Source: Pseudomonadota bacterium (GTDB taxonomy: Bacteria > Pseudomonadota > Alphaproteobacteria > Acetobacterales > Acetobacteraceae). From it: a DNA stretch of 64,000 bases. Location: NCBI GenBank assembly GCA_021845985.1, contig JAJZES010000043.1, forward strand, positions 62,001 through 126,000, in the 5' to 3' direction. Of this stretch, positions 8,552 to 17,076 are shown one piece after another. Positions within the stretch are counted from its first letter, which is position 1. Every line of letters begins with the position of its first letter. A program made the translations under genes and the position numbers. The notes below the pieces were generated by a model that was given only the letters and a program-made list of their open reading frames with translations, did not search any database and was not told the DNA's origin.

Positions 8552-9508
8552 ATGGCACGCAAGCTGATCCTGGATGTCGATACCGGCACCGATGATGCCG
8601 TCGCGGTGATGCTCGCGGCGCTGCATCCGGCGCTGGAGCTGGTCGGCTGCACCACGGTCAACGGCAACGTGCCGGTTCAGTTCTGCACCGACAACACGCT
8701 GCGCGTGCTCGACCATATCGGCCGCGGCGACATTCCGGTGTTCGAGGGGTTGAGCCGGCCGCTGGCGCGCAGCGATTTTCCGGTGGCGCGGCGGCTCAGC
8801 GACCATTCCGGCAAATACCACCCGGATACGCTGCCGGTGCCGCCGACGGCGCTGAAGAAGCAGGCGACCGGCGCGGTCGAGTTTCTGATCGAGACCTATC
8901 GTGCCGCGACCGAGGAAATCGCGCTGGTGCCGGTGGCGCCGCTGTCCAATATCGCGGCGGCGCTGGCGCTCGACCCGAAATTCGTCGAGCGTGTGCCCGA
9001 GCTGGTGATCATGGGCGGCGGCCATGAGATCGGCAATGTCACGCCCTCGGCCGAGTTCAACATCTGGGGCGACCCGGAAGCGGCGGCGATGGTGTTCGCC
9101 GCCGGGTTTCGCAAGATTACCCTGGTGCCGCTCGATGCCACCCACCGGGCGCTGATCTCGCGCGCCCATTGCGCGCAGTTCGCCGCCCTCGGCACGCCGG
9201 CCGGCGGCGCCGCGGCAGCGTTCATCGGCCATCGCATCGTCGTGCATGACGAGCACCAGAAGCAGGCGGTGCCGCATACGACGCCGGTACATGACGCGCT
9301 CGCCGTCGGCTTCCTGGTGCAGCCATCGCTGCTGACGACGCGGCGGCTGCATGTCGCGGTGGAAACTCAGGGCCCGCTGACGGTCGGGCGGACGGTGATC
9401 GACACCCACGGGCGCGGCCGGCAGGCACCGAATTGTGATGTCGCCTTCGATGCCGATGCCGAGGGTTTCGTCGAATTGCTGCTGCGCGCCTTTGCCGCCA
9501 AGGCGTAA
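8552..9508 (+). CDS. Nucleoside hydrolase (IUNH family)
   Basis: A 318-residue inosine-uridine-preferring nucleoside N-ribohydrolase family protein, which cleaves ribonucleosides to base and ribose. The calcium-binding N-terminus DVDTGTDDA (residues 8-16) is intact. The downstream metal/substrate segments are also present: APLSNIAAAL, the GGG of VIMGGGHE, NIWGDPEAA and the C-terminal VHDALAV Asp. It is transcribed away from the SDR gene across a 157-bp divergent spacer and has a GGGGAGCGAAG ribosome-binding site. Together with the deoA fragment and the ribose-type importer, it hints at nucleoside or pentose salvage. The base specificity cannot be read from sequence. Confidence 0.92.
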   Translation: MARKLILDVDTGTDDAVAVMLAALHPALELVGCTTVNGNVPVQFCTDNTLRVLDHIGRGDIPVFEGLSRPLARSDFPVARRLSDHSGKYHPDTLPVPPTALKKQATGAVEFLIETYRAATEEIALVPVAPLSNIAAALALDPKFVERVPELVIMGGGHEIGNVTPSAEFNIWGDPEAAAMVFAAGFRKITLVPLDATHRALISRAHCAQFAALGTPAGGAAAAFIGHRIVVHDEHQKQAVPHTTPVHDALAVGFLVQPSLLTTRRLHVAVETQGPLTVGRTVIDTHGRGRQAPNCDVAFDADAEGFVELLLRAFAAKA

Positions 9509-9575
9509 TCGGGGGGCGCAACCGTCATCGCGCCGCCGCGTCTCTGTCCAGGCGCGGCTGCAGGGGAAGTCTGCC

Positions 9576-9806
9576 ATGTCTGATCGGGAACAGCGCATCC
9601 GCGAGCGCGCCTACTATCTCTGGGAAGCCGCCGGCCGCCCGGCCGACTACCAGGAGGATTTCTGGCTCATCGCCGAGCGCGAGATGGAGTCGGCGGTGCC
9701 GGAAGGCGATCGGCCGGCCGGCGCGATGGAGGCGACGGTAGCAGTCGCGGCGCTGGACCGCACCCCCCGCCCGGTGCGCAAGACCGCAGCGCGGGCAAAG
9801 CGCTGA
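9576..9806 (+). CDS. DUF2934 small protein
   Basis: A 76-residue soluble protein of the DUF2934 type, common in alphaproteobacteria and of unknown function. The family signature is visible in residues 3-30: a charged helix IRERAYYLWEAAGRP followed by EDFWLIAEREME. The rest is a low-complexity, basic tail (RPVRKTAARAKR). The ATG at 9576 has an AGGGGAAG ribosome-binding site. It follows the nucleoside hydrolase by 67 bp and is closed by the inverted repeat at 9807-9850. Confidence 0.75.
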   Translation: MSDREQRIRERAYYLWEAAGRPADYQEDFWLIAEREMESAVPEGDRPAGAMEATVAVAALDRTPRPVRKTAARAKR

Positions 9807-9850
9807 TCGTGCGAAGCCAACCGGCAGCCGCGCCGGTTGGCTTCGCACGA
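9807..9850. terminator. Bidirectional terminator: perfect 19-bp inverted repeat
   Basis: Arms at 9807-9825 and 9832-9850 are exact reverse complements (19 of 19) around a six-base loop AGCCGC. It lies between two converging genes, the DUF2934 protein and the sensor kinase, so it is well placed to stop transcription from both sides. There is no long T run on either side. Confidence 0.8.
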
Positions 9851-9866
9851 CAAAATCGCGCCAGGG

Positions 9867-12563
9867 TCAGCCGGCATCGGCGAGGCGGGAGACCGGCGGC
9901 AGCAGCGCTGCCACTGCGCCGAGCAGGTCGGCGGCCTTGAACGGCTTGCTCAACACCGGCAGGTCGAGCGTGCCGGTGCTGTCGGCATCCTCCTGGGTGT
10001 AGCCGGTGGTGATCAGGATGGCGAGGTCGGGGTAAAGCCTGCGCGCCGCCGCGGCAAGTTGGAAGCCGTTGATGCCGGGCATGCCCAGATCGGCGATCAG
10101 CAGATCGGGCAGGGCCGCGGTCTGCAGCAGCGACAGCCCCTCCGCCCCGCCATGCGCCAGGGTCACCTGATAGCCGGCATCGTCCAGACAGATCGCGGCG
10201 AAGGCGGCGACATCGGTGTCGTCGTCCACCAGCAACACGCTGCGCCCGCCGCCGCCGGCACCGGCGCCGGCACCGGAACCGGAACCGGGCGGCGGCCCCG
10301 CCGGTTCCGGCGCCGCCGCCTCGGCCCTGGGGAACCAGACGGTGACGGTGGTACCGCGGCCCGGATCGCTGCTGATCGCCACACCGCCATCCGATTGCGC
10401 CGCCACGCCCTGCACCATCGACAGCCCGAGGCCGGAGCCGCGCCCCACCGGCTTGGTGGTGAAGAACGGCTCGAAGGCGCGGGCGAGCGTATGCGCATCC
10501 ATGCCGGCGCCGGTGTCGCTGACCGAGATGCGCAGGTAATCGCCCGGCGGCAGCCCCGCCGGGTTCGGCATCGTCACCGTCTCCTCCGCCGCGATGATGC
10601 TGACGGTGCCGCCCTGCGGCATCGCGTCGCGGGCGTTGACCACGAGATTGAGCACCACCAGTTCGACCTGGTTCGGGTCGGCCCGCGCCGGCGCCAGCGT
10701 CGCCGGCGCCTGCACGCTGACGCGGATGGTCGGGCCAATGGAACGGGCGATCAGCTCGGCCATGCCGTCGAGCAGCGCCGGCACGGCAACCGGCTGGAAG
10801 CGCAGAAACTGCCGCCGGCCGAAGGCCAGCATGCGCTGAGTCAGCGCGGCACCCCGATCGGCCGAGCGCATCGCCCCGTCCAGCAGCCGCACCAGATCCG
10901 GCCGATCCCGGCTGCGCGCCGCCGCCAGCTCCAGATTGCCGATGATGGCGGTCAGCAGATTGTTGAAATCATGGGCGACGCCGCCGGTGAGCTGGCCGAT
11001 CAGCTCCATTTTCTGTGACTGCTGCAGCTGCGCCTGCGCGGCCTCGCGCTCACGCACCTCGGCCTCAAGCTGCTCGGTGCGCTCGGCGACCCGCCGCTCC
11101 AGTTCGGCATTGGCGCGTTCCAGCGTCACCTGCAGCGTCTCCTGGGCGTGGCGCAGCGCCGTCACCTCCTGGGCGGCGATGACCACGCCGAGCACATCTC
11201 CGCCGCGCCCGATCACCGGATGGTAGCTGACCAGCAGGCGCCGCCGTGTCCCCGGTGACGACTCGCCCTCGCCGACCACCTCGACCGGCGGGATCGCCAC
11301 CCCCGCCAACGCCCGCCGCAATTGCGGCTCGATGCGCCATGCCGTCTCGGGCAACACCTCGCGCACCGGGCGGCCGCGATGCGCCGCAGCCGGGCGGGCG
11401 TTGATCTCGGCCAGCCGGGCGTTGACGGTGACAAAGCACAGGTGCCGATCGACATAGCCGAGGCCGACCGGCGCGCCGTCATAGACCGCCCGCAGCTCGG
11501 CCAGCCGCTCCTGCAGCCCGGCCTGTCCCTCGGTGACCGCGTCGAGCAGCGCGTTGACGCCGAGCGCGATCCGCCCGAGTTCCGAACGGGCATCGGCGGC
11601 GGCGACGCGGGCGGTGACGTCGCCGGCCTGCCAACGCGCGGTGGTGGCCAGGATGGCGTGAACCGGGCGGGTGATGGTGCCACGCGCCATCCAGGCGGCG
11701 AGCGTCAGCGCGGTGATGAAACCACCGCCGAGCAGCGCATAGCCGCGCGCCGATGCGGCGTCGCTGGCGGCGAAGGCATGGTCGGTGCTGCGCCCGACAC
11801 TGACCAGCATGTCCGGCAGGTCGCCGCCGGGCGGAATGTCGGCAACCTCCTGCACGCCGCCCGCCGCCGATTGGTGCTGGCGCATGTGCGGGCCAGTGCC
11901 GACCAGCGCCACCCGCTCCGCCGCTGGCAGCAACTGGCCGATGCGCACGCTGTCCGGCGCCTCGGCCAGCACCGTGCCGTCATGGTCGGCGATGGTCACT
12001 GTGGCACCGGGCGGCAGCCCGCGCTCTGCCAGCCGCGCCGACAGCCAGCCGAGGTCGACCACACCGATCAGCACCGGGCCGGGGCCGGGCAGGCCGCGCA
12101 CCGGATAGGCGACCGGCAGTTCGGGGGCACCATCAGCGGCCCGGGCGAAGCGGCCGAGCGCCAGATCACCGCGCGCCGCAGCGAGGCGCACCAGTACCAT
12201 ATCGGCGAAACGCCGCCCGTCGTCGGCCGGATCGGTCGAGCAGGTCACCCGGCCATCCTCGCCAACGAGAGTGATCGCGCGCAGCAAAGCGATGCTGCGG
12301 AACACCGCCTGCAGCATCGTTTCGCAGGTTGCGGCGTTGGCGGAGGGAATCGACGGGTGGGTCGCGGTGGTCACCAGCACGTTGCGCACGCCGCCGATCA
12401 CCCAGCGCATCTCGCCCGACACCTCGCGGGCATCGCGCAGCGATTCCTCGCGCAGATCGGCGCGGCGCGCCGATCGCAAGGCCGCCTCGTTGAACGCCTG
12501 CATCATCAACGGTGGCAGCAAGGCGGCGGCAATGATCAGGATCACCCGCATCAGCAGGCTCAC
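9867..12563 (-). CDS. Hybrid sensor histidine kinase
   Basis: An 898-residue membrane-bound hybrid histidine kinase. TM1 spans about residues 6-22, a periplasmic sensor about 25-272 and TM2 about 276-293. HAMP covers about 294-347 and a PAS domain about 353-470. A coiled coil (478-515) leads to a HisKA domain with GGVAHDFNNLL (His531). The HATPase_c domain carries NLVVNARDAM, SDTGAGMD and GRGSGLGLSMV. After a Gly/Ala/Ser hinge (758-773) comes a receiver domain with Asp825 (IADLGMPG) and the KPF lysine. No Hpt or response regulator gene lies next to it. The start is GTG with a GGGAGGA ribosome-binding site; a weaker ATG follows four codons later. The ligand is unknown. Confidence 0.92.
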   Translation of the reverse strand: MSLLMRVILIIAAALLPPLMMQAFNEAALRSARRADLREESLRDAREVSGEMRWVIGGVRNVLVTTATHPSIPSANAATCETMLQAVFRSIALLRAITLVGEDGRVTCSTDPADDGRRFADMVLVRLAAARGDLALGRFARAADGAPELPVAYPVRGLPGPGPVLIGVVDLGWLSARLAERGLPPGATVTIADHDGTVLAEAPDSVRIGQLLPAAERVALVGTGPHMRQHQSAAGGVQEVADIPPGGDLPDMLVSVGRSTDHAFAASDAASARGYALLGGGFITALTLAAWMARGTITRPVHAILATTARWQAGDVTARVAAADARSELGRIALGVNALLDAVTEGQAGLQERLAELRAVYDGAPVGLGYVDRHLCFVTVNARLAEINARPAAAHRGRPVREVLPETAWRIEPQLRRALAGVAIPPVEVVGEGESSPGTRRRLLVSYHPVIGRGGDVLGVVIAAQEVTALRHAQETLQVTLERANAELERRVAERTEQLEAEVREREAAQAQLQQSQKMELIGQLTGGVAHDFNNLLTAIIGNLELAAARSRDRPDLVRLLDGAMRSADRGAALTQRMLAFGRRQFLRFQPVAVPALLDGMAELIARSIGPTIRVSVQAPATLAPARADPNQVELVVLNLVVNARDAMPQGGTVSIIAAEETVTMPNPAGLPPGDYLRISVSDTGAGMDAHTLARAFEPFFTTKPVGRGSGLGLSMVQGVAAQSDGGVAISSDPGRGTTVTVWFPRAEAAAPEPAGPPPGSGSGAGAGAGGGGRSVLLVDDDTDVAAFAAICLDDAGYQVTLAHGGAEGLSLLQTAALPDLLIADLGMPGINGFQLAAAARRLYPDLAILITTGYTQEDADSTGTLDLPVLSKPFKAADLLGAVAALLPPVSRLADAG
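10255..10290. repeat. Degenerate hexamer tandem repeat in the sensor-kinase hinge
   Basis: Six consecutive CCGGNN hexamers (CCGGCA, CCGGCG, CCGGCA, CCGGAA, CCGGAA, CCGGGC) encode the Gly/Ala/Ser linker between the kinase and receiver domains. Hexamer gain or loss would keep the frame and only change the linker length. Confidence 0.6.
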
Positions 12564-12733
12564 GGATCGTCGATCCTCCCAAGATGCAGCCGGGCCGCTT
12601 CACTCTCCTATGCCACGGTTTGGCCAGACCGGCGCCGAACCTCGCGCGATCGTGAGGTGGCCGGCGGCGAACCGCGGCGATTTCGTCCCGCGCCGCGGCG
12701 GCGCTATAGTCGCTCGCCCGCCCGAGGACAGCG

Positions 12734-13708
12734 ATGCCGAAAGCCGATTGGGAAATCCCCGCCAACCTGCGTCCCGACCCGGACGATTACGGCTTCGACC
12801 TCGGCCGCGCACTGCGCTCGGTGGTCGGCCTGCGCGCCAACGTGCCGAGCGATGCCTTCACCGCCAATACGCTGGGCACGGAACGGATCGGCAGCGGCGC
12901 GGTGATCCGCGCCGATGGGCTGGTGCTGACCATCGGCTACCTGATCACCGAAGCGGAGAGCGTCTGGCTGATCACCGCCGATGGCCGGGCGGTGCCGGGC
13001 CATCCGCTGTCCTTCGACCCGACGACCGGACTTGGCCTCGTGCAGGCGCTGGGGCAGCTTGATCTGCCGGCGCTGGAAATCGGCCCCGCCGACGGGCTGA
13101 CCCTCGGCAGTCAGGCGATCCTGGCGGCGGGCGGCGGGCGCGACCGCGCGGTCGAGGCCAAGGTGATCGGCCGGCAGGAATTCGCCGGCTACTGGGAATA
13201 CGTGCTCGACGACGCGATCTACACCGCGCCGGCGCATCCGTTCTGGAGCGGCGCGGCACTGATCGGCGGCGACGGCCGGCTGCTCGGCATCGGCTCGCTG
13301 ATCCTCCAGCAGGGCGACGGGCGCGGCCGGCGGCATGACATGAACATGAGCGTCCCGGCCGCGCTGCTGGTGCCGGTGCTCGACGATCTGCTGACGCTGG
13401 GGCGGATCAATGCGCCGCCGCGGCCGTGGCTCGGCGCCTATGTGATGGACGGCGATGGCGGGCTGGTGGTTGGCGGACTGGCCGATGAGGGGCCGGCCGA
13501 GCGCGCCGGGTTGCGCCAGGGCGACCGGATCCTGGCCATGAACGACCAGGATGTCGGCGATCTGGCGACGCTGTGGCGGCGGCTGTGGGCGGCCGGGCCG
13601 GCCGGCGTGACGGTGACGCTGCGGCTGGCGCGCGAGGGCGGTGAGCGGGTGGTGCCGGTCGCCACCGCCGACCGTGCCCGCTTCCTGCGCACCCCGCGCA
13701 TGCACTGA
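12734..13708 (+). CDS. HtrA/S1C-like protein with degenerate catalytic triad, PDZ domain
   Basis: A 324-residue protein with the layout of an HtrA protease: a trypsin-like core (about 45-210) and one PDZ domain (about 230-310, with WLGAYV, AGLRQGDRILAMN). The triad is broken. The usual TNNH is TIGY (His to Tyr69), and the DPRTDLA-type stretch is DPTTGLG (Asp to Gly99). The Ser position survives as FWSGAAL (Ser172), but without the GNSGG glycines. It is therefore probably a non-proteolytic scaffold or sensor. No signal peptide is visible at the N-terminus, so it may be cytoplasmic. The ATG has a GAGGA ribosome-binding site. It diverges from the sensor kinase across 170 bp. Confidence 0.82.
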   Translation: MPKADWEIPANLRPDPDDYGFDLGRALRSVVGLRANVPSDAFTANTLGTERIGSGAVIRADGLVLTIGYLITEAESVWLITADGRAVPGHPLSFDPTTGLGLVQALGQLDLPALEIGPADGLTLGSQAILAAGGGRDRAVEAKVIGRQEFAGYWEYVLDDAIYTAPAHPFWSGAALIGGDGRLLGIGSLILQQGDGRGRRHDMNMSVPAALLVPVLDDLLTLGRINAPPRPWLGAYVMDGDGGLVVGGLADEGPAERAGLRQGDRILAMNDQDVGDLATLWRRLWAAGPAGVTVTLRLAREGGERVVPVATADRARFLRTPRMH

Positions 13709-13785
13709 GCCGCGCCGGCACGGCGGGCGGCCTGCGCCAGAGCGACGTCGCCTGGGCGCATTCCCCCACCCCTGCCGTCGCTGCT

Positions 13786-13803
13786 AGACATGTGGTCTGA
13801 TTG
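13786..13803. promoter_or_regulatory. Possible operator upstream of the FAD dehydrogenase
   Basis: A small inverted repeat, AGAC (13786-13789), ATGTG, GTCT (13795-13798), continues as GGTCTGATT, the same nine bases found in the candidate operator at 6674-6682. It sits about 20-40 bp before the start codon at 13824. The match is short, so this is only a candidate. Confidence 0.2.
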
Positions 13804-13823
13804 TTCGGGCGGAGCGGAAACCG

Positions 13824-16259
13824 ATGCAGACGCATGCGCGCGCGGTGGTGGTCGGCGGGGGCGTCGTCGGCTGCTCGATTCTCTACCATCTCACCGAGGC
13901 CGGCTGGACCGACTCGGTGCTGCTCGAACGCGACGAGCTGACCGCCGGCTCGACCTGGCACGCCGCCGGGCTGCTGCCGCTGTTCAACATGTCCTACGCC
14001 ACCGGGCAGATGCACCGGTATTCGATCGACCTCTATCAGCGGCTGTCGGCGGAATGGCAGCGCGATGTCGGCTTCCGCCCGGTCGGCAACCTGCGCATGG
14101 CGCGCACCCGCGACCGCATGGATGAGTTCCAGACCTACGCCAGCACCGCCGATGCCATCGGCGTGCAGTACGAATGGTGGACGCCGGACGAGATCGGCCG
14201 GCGGTTTCCCCTGGTCAACACCGCCGGGCTGGTCGGCGCGCTCTATCACCCGACCGACGGCTACATCAATCCGGCCGACATCACCCTGCTGCTGGCCGAT
14301 GCCGCGCGCAAGAACGGGGCGACGATCCATCGCCAGACCGAAGTGACCGCCATCACCCGCCTCGCCACCGGCGAATGGCGCGTCAGCACCGACAAGGGTG
14401 ACATCACCTGCGACGTGGTGGTCACGGCGACCGGCAACCACGCGCTGCACACCGCATCGCTGCTCGGCCTGTCGATCCCGGTGATTCCGGTCGAGCACCA
14501 GTACATCGTCACCGACGAAATCGCCGAACTCGCCGCGTGGCGCCGCGCCGGCAACCCGGAACACCCGATCCTGCGCGACGCCGACGCGCGCTGGTATATG
14601 CGCGAGGAGCGCGGCGGCCTGATCCTCGGCCCCTATGAAAAGGGCGCGCCGGCCTGGGCCGCCTATGGCGTGCCGAACGGGTTCCGGGCGGAATTGCTGC
14701 CGCCCGATCTCAACCGGCTGGAATGGCATATCGAGGAAGCCATCTTCCGCATGCCCTGCTTCGGCGAGGGCGGCGTCAAGACCGTCTATAATGGCCCGAT
14801 CAGCTATACGCCGGACGGCAACCCGCTGATCGGCCCGGCGCCCGGACTGCGCGGCGTCTATATGGCGGAAGGCTTCTCCTTCGGCATCACCGCCGCCGGC
14901 GGCGCCGGCCGCATGCTGACGCAGATCATCACCGAGGGCGAAGCCGAGATCGACATGCTCGCCCTCGATCCGCGCCGCTTCGGCGCCTATGCGACGCGGC
15001 CTTACACCATCGCCAAGAACGAGGAAGCCTACGCGCACGTCTTCGTCACCCATTTCCCCGATGAGGAACGCCCGGCCGCGCGGCCGCTGCGCACCGCGCC
15101 GAGCTATGACCGGCTGCGCGCGCGCGGCGCCGTGTTCGGCCAGAAGTTCGGCTGGGAGCGGGCCAATTTCTACGGCCCCGGCGGCGATTTCGCCGAAGCA
15201 TGGAGCTTCCGCCGGTCGAACTGGTGGCCGTTCGTGCGCGCCGAGGCCGAGGCGATGCGCCACGGCGTCGGGCTGCTCGAGGCCGGCGCCTTCGCCAAAT
15301 ATCAGGCCACCGGCCCCGGCGTGAACGCCTGGGCGGAACACCTGATCGCCAACCGCCTACCGCAGAAGCAGGGCCGCATCCAACTGACCCACGCGCTGAC
15401 CGAGCGCGGCGGCGTGCGCAGCGAGTTCACCATCATGCGCGACGGGCCAGAGAGCTTGTACATGGTCGGTGCCGGCGCCTCCGAAGCCTATGACTGGGAC
15501 TACCTCACGCGCTCGCTGCCCGCCGACCGTTCGGTGCATCTGGAAAAAGTGACGACCCAGCATGGCGTGTTCGTCGTTGCCGGGCCGCATGCGCGGGCCG
15601 TGCTGGCGCCGCTGGTCGATCGGCTGGACCTGTCCAATGCCGGCTTCCCGTGGCTGACCGGGCGGATAGCCAGTGTCGGGATGGCGCCGGTGCGGCTGAT
15701 GCGGGTCAATTACGTCGGCGAACTCGGCTGGGAAATCCATCACCCGATCGAGTATCACAACCATATCTTCGACGCGCTGATGGCGGCGGGCGCGCCGCAC
15801 GGCATGAAGCTGGTCGGCACGCGGGCGATGAACTGGCTGCGGCTGGAGAAAAGCTACCGCGCCGTGGGCAGCGAATTGTCCAAGGAAGTGACCGCCTGGG
15901 AAAGTGGCATGGACCGCTTCATCCGGCTCGACAAGAACGGCGACTTCGTCGGCCGCGCCGCGCTGGAACGCAGCCGCGACACGCGAAGCTGGGCGCTGGT
16001 GACGCTGCTGATCGACGGGCCGGACGATGCCGACCCGTGGGGCGTGGAATCGATCTGGCAGGACGGCAAGGTCGTTGGCCGGGCGACGGGCGGCGGCTTC
16101 TCGGTGGCGTTCGGCAAGCAGATCGCGATGGCGTTCGTGCGGCCGGAAGCAGCCGCCGAGGGCACCACGCTCGCCATCAAGATGCTCGGCGCGCTCTATC
16201 CGGCGACCGTGGTACGCGACAGCCCGTATGACCCGGAGAATGCGCGGGCGCGGATGTAA
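13824..16259 (+). CDS. FAD-dependent dehydrogenase fused to GcvT domain (dimethylglycine/sarcosine dehydrogenase-like)
   Basis: An 811-residue two-domain enzyme of the DMGDH/SardH family. These enzymes oxidatively remove N-methyl groups and pass the one-carbon unit to tetrahydrofolate. The N-terminal DAO half has the FAD motif GGGVVG (11-16) and STWHAAGL, whose His46 is at the position that covalently holds FAD in DMGDH. It also has the linker NGPISYTPDGNPLIGP. The C-terminal half (about 430-811) is GcvT-like, with VAGPHARAVL, YVGELGWEIH and LRLEKSYRA. The length matches the family. It stands alone, 115 bp after the HtrA-like gene and converging on the accessory locus. Choline/betaine catabolism is a likely setting, but the methylated substrate is not proven. 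Confidence 0.88.
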   Translation: MQTHARAVVVGGGVVGCSILYHLTEAGWTDSVLLERDELTAGSTWHAAGLLPLFNMSYATGQMHRYSIDLYQRLSAEWQRDVGFRPVGNLRMARTRDRMDEFQTYASTADAIGVQYEWWTPDEIGRRFPLVNTAGLVGALYHPTDGYINPADITLLLADAARKNGATIHRQTEVTAITRLATGEWRVSTDKGDITCDVVVTATGNHALHTASLLGLSIPVIPVEHQYIVTDEIAELAAWRRAGNPEHPILRDADARWYMREERGGLILGPYEKGAPAWAAYGVPNGFRAELLPPDLNRLEWHIEEAIFRMPCFGEGGVKTVYNGPISYTPDGNPLIGPAPGLRGVYMAEGFSFGITAAGGAGRMLTQIITEGEAEIDMLALDPRRFGAYATRPYTIAKNEEAYAHVFVTHFPDEERPAARPLRTAPSYDRLRARGAVFGQKFGWERANFYGPGGDFAEAWSFRRSNWWPFVRAEAEAMRHGVGLLEAGAFAKYQATGPGVNAWAEHLIANRLPQKQGRIQLTHALTERGGVRSEFTIMRDGPESLYMVGAGASEAYDWDYLTRSLPADRSVHLEKVTTQHGVFVVAGPHARAVLAPLVDRLDLSNAGFPWLTGRIASVGMAPVRLMRVNYVGELGWEIHHPIEYHNHIFDALMAAGAPHGMKLVGTRAMNWLRLEKSYRAVGSELSKEVTAWESGMDRFIRLDKNGDFVGRAALERSRDTRSWALVTLLIDGPDDADPWGVESIWQDGKVVGRATGGGFSVAFGKQIAMAFVRPEAAAEGTTLAIKMLGALYPATVVRDSPYDPENARARM

Positions 16260-16306
16260 CGGCCGTCACCTGCGCAAACACCAGGGCAGAGCCTGCTGCT
16301 GTTCTT

Positions 16307-16326
16307 CCCCCGCCGCTGGCGGGAGG
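16307..16326. terminator. Hairpin between convergent genes
   Basis: CCCCCGCC (16307-16314), loop GCT, then GGCGGG, a bulged A, and GG (16318-16326). The hairpin separates the converging dehydrogenase and the 150-residue gene and is a plausible shared terminator. It resembles the CCCTCCC-type palindromes elsewhere in the window. Confidence 0.55.
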
Positions 16327-16331
16327 GGCTG

Positions 16332-16784
16332 CTAGGCCGCCGCGGCCAGCCGCTCCAACTCGGACAGTGCCGCGCCCAGCGTCTTGCGCAGCGGCACAAC
16401 GACGCCGAACGCATTGTTCTCCAGCAGATCGACGATCGGCGCACCGTCCAGGACGTCGCGATAATCGTCCACCGCGTCGAGCACTTTCGCGCGTCCCCCC
16501 TCGGCGCCGCTGTCCGCCTCGCGCAGCGCCACCATCAGGCGGACGCTTTCGCCCTCGGTGACACCGTACGGCCCGAACTCGGCGATCTGGTTCAGATCGT
16601 CGTCGTCGGCGGCGCGCAACGCGTCCTGCAGCTTGCCGATGCTGACATCGACGCGCTCCTTGGCGTCGATCCAGATCGGCAGCAGCTTCGGCGCGGGGCC
16701 GGCGGTCTTGCCCGCGCCCAGGTCGAAGCCGAGCACCCGGCTGATCCAGTCATTCCTGTCTGTCGAGTCACTCATTGCCGCCAC
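16332..16784 (-). CDS. Uncharacterised acidic protein, last gene of the kinase locus
   Basis: A 150-residue, acidic, probably helical protein that I do not recognise. It has no signal peptide or membrane segment. Visible features are an Asp run (DDDDLNQIAEFGPYGVTEG, about residues 58-76) and a heptad-rich C-terminus ending PLRKTLGAALSELERLAAAA. It starts 17 bp after the 85-residue gene and so completes a three-gene leftward unit with the broken kinase gene. The base composition is less GC-rich than in the flanking housekeeping genes. Its frame is intact although the kinase is not. A role as an accessory or immunity-like partner of the kinase would be inference only; no motif shows it. The start could instead be the second Met, four codons in. 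Confidence 0.6.
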   Translation of the reverse strand: MAAMSDSTDRNDWISRVLGFDLGAGKTAGPAPKLLPIWIDAKERVDVSIGKLQDALRAADDDDLNQIAEFGPYGVTEGESVRLMVALREADSGAEGGRAKVLDAVDDYRDVLDGAPIVDLLENNAFGVVVPLRKTLGAALSELERLAAAA

Positions 16785-16800
16785 TCCCGTCCCGCCGCCG

Positions 16801-17058
16801 CTATGCCGTCACGAACATGCCGGCGCCGGCCAGCAGCCGCAGCCGCGTCAGCAGCGGCAGGCATTTGCCCGCGTTGCGGGCCTTAAGAAACTCTTCGATC
16901 TCGACCAGTTCAGGCTGGTCGTCGGGAATGACATAGAGATCGGTGAGCGTCTGCAGTTGCCAGCGCACCTCGGTTTCGCCGGCCTGACCGAACTCGTCCT
17001 TCCGCTTGAGCAGAGTCTTGAGCTGCGCCATCGCCTCGTTGGCGTCCGACTGTTTCAC
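16801..17058 (-). CDS. Small helical protein resembling the kinase C-terminal repeat module
   Basis: An 85-residue protein of unknown function with no signal peptide. Residues 10-75 line up by eye with two stretches in the C-terminal part of the adjacent kinase-like protein. The shared pattern is L-L-E/K-R then a GEF-like patch, an aromatic-V-I-P/D-D/E-x-x-P core and a closing P-L-L-x-x-x-x-R-L. For example, LYVIPDDQPE here compares with FVIDPESPK in the kinase tail. This suggests the gene is a free-standing copy of a repeated module. It lies 18 bp after the kinase stop and 16 bp before the 150-residue gene, in the same direction. Confidence 0.6.
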   Translation of the reverse strand: MKQSDANEAMAQLKTLLKRKDEFGQAGETEVRWQLQTLTDLYVIPDDQPELVEIEEFLKARNAGKCLPLLTRLRLLAGAGMFVTA

Positions 17059-17076
17059 CGCAGAGAGCGCGGCGAC

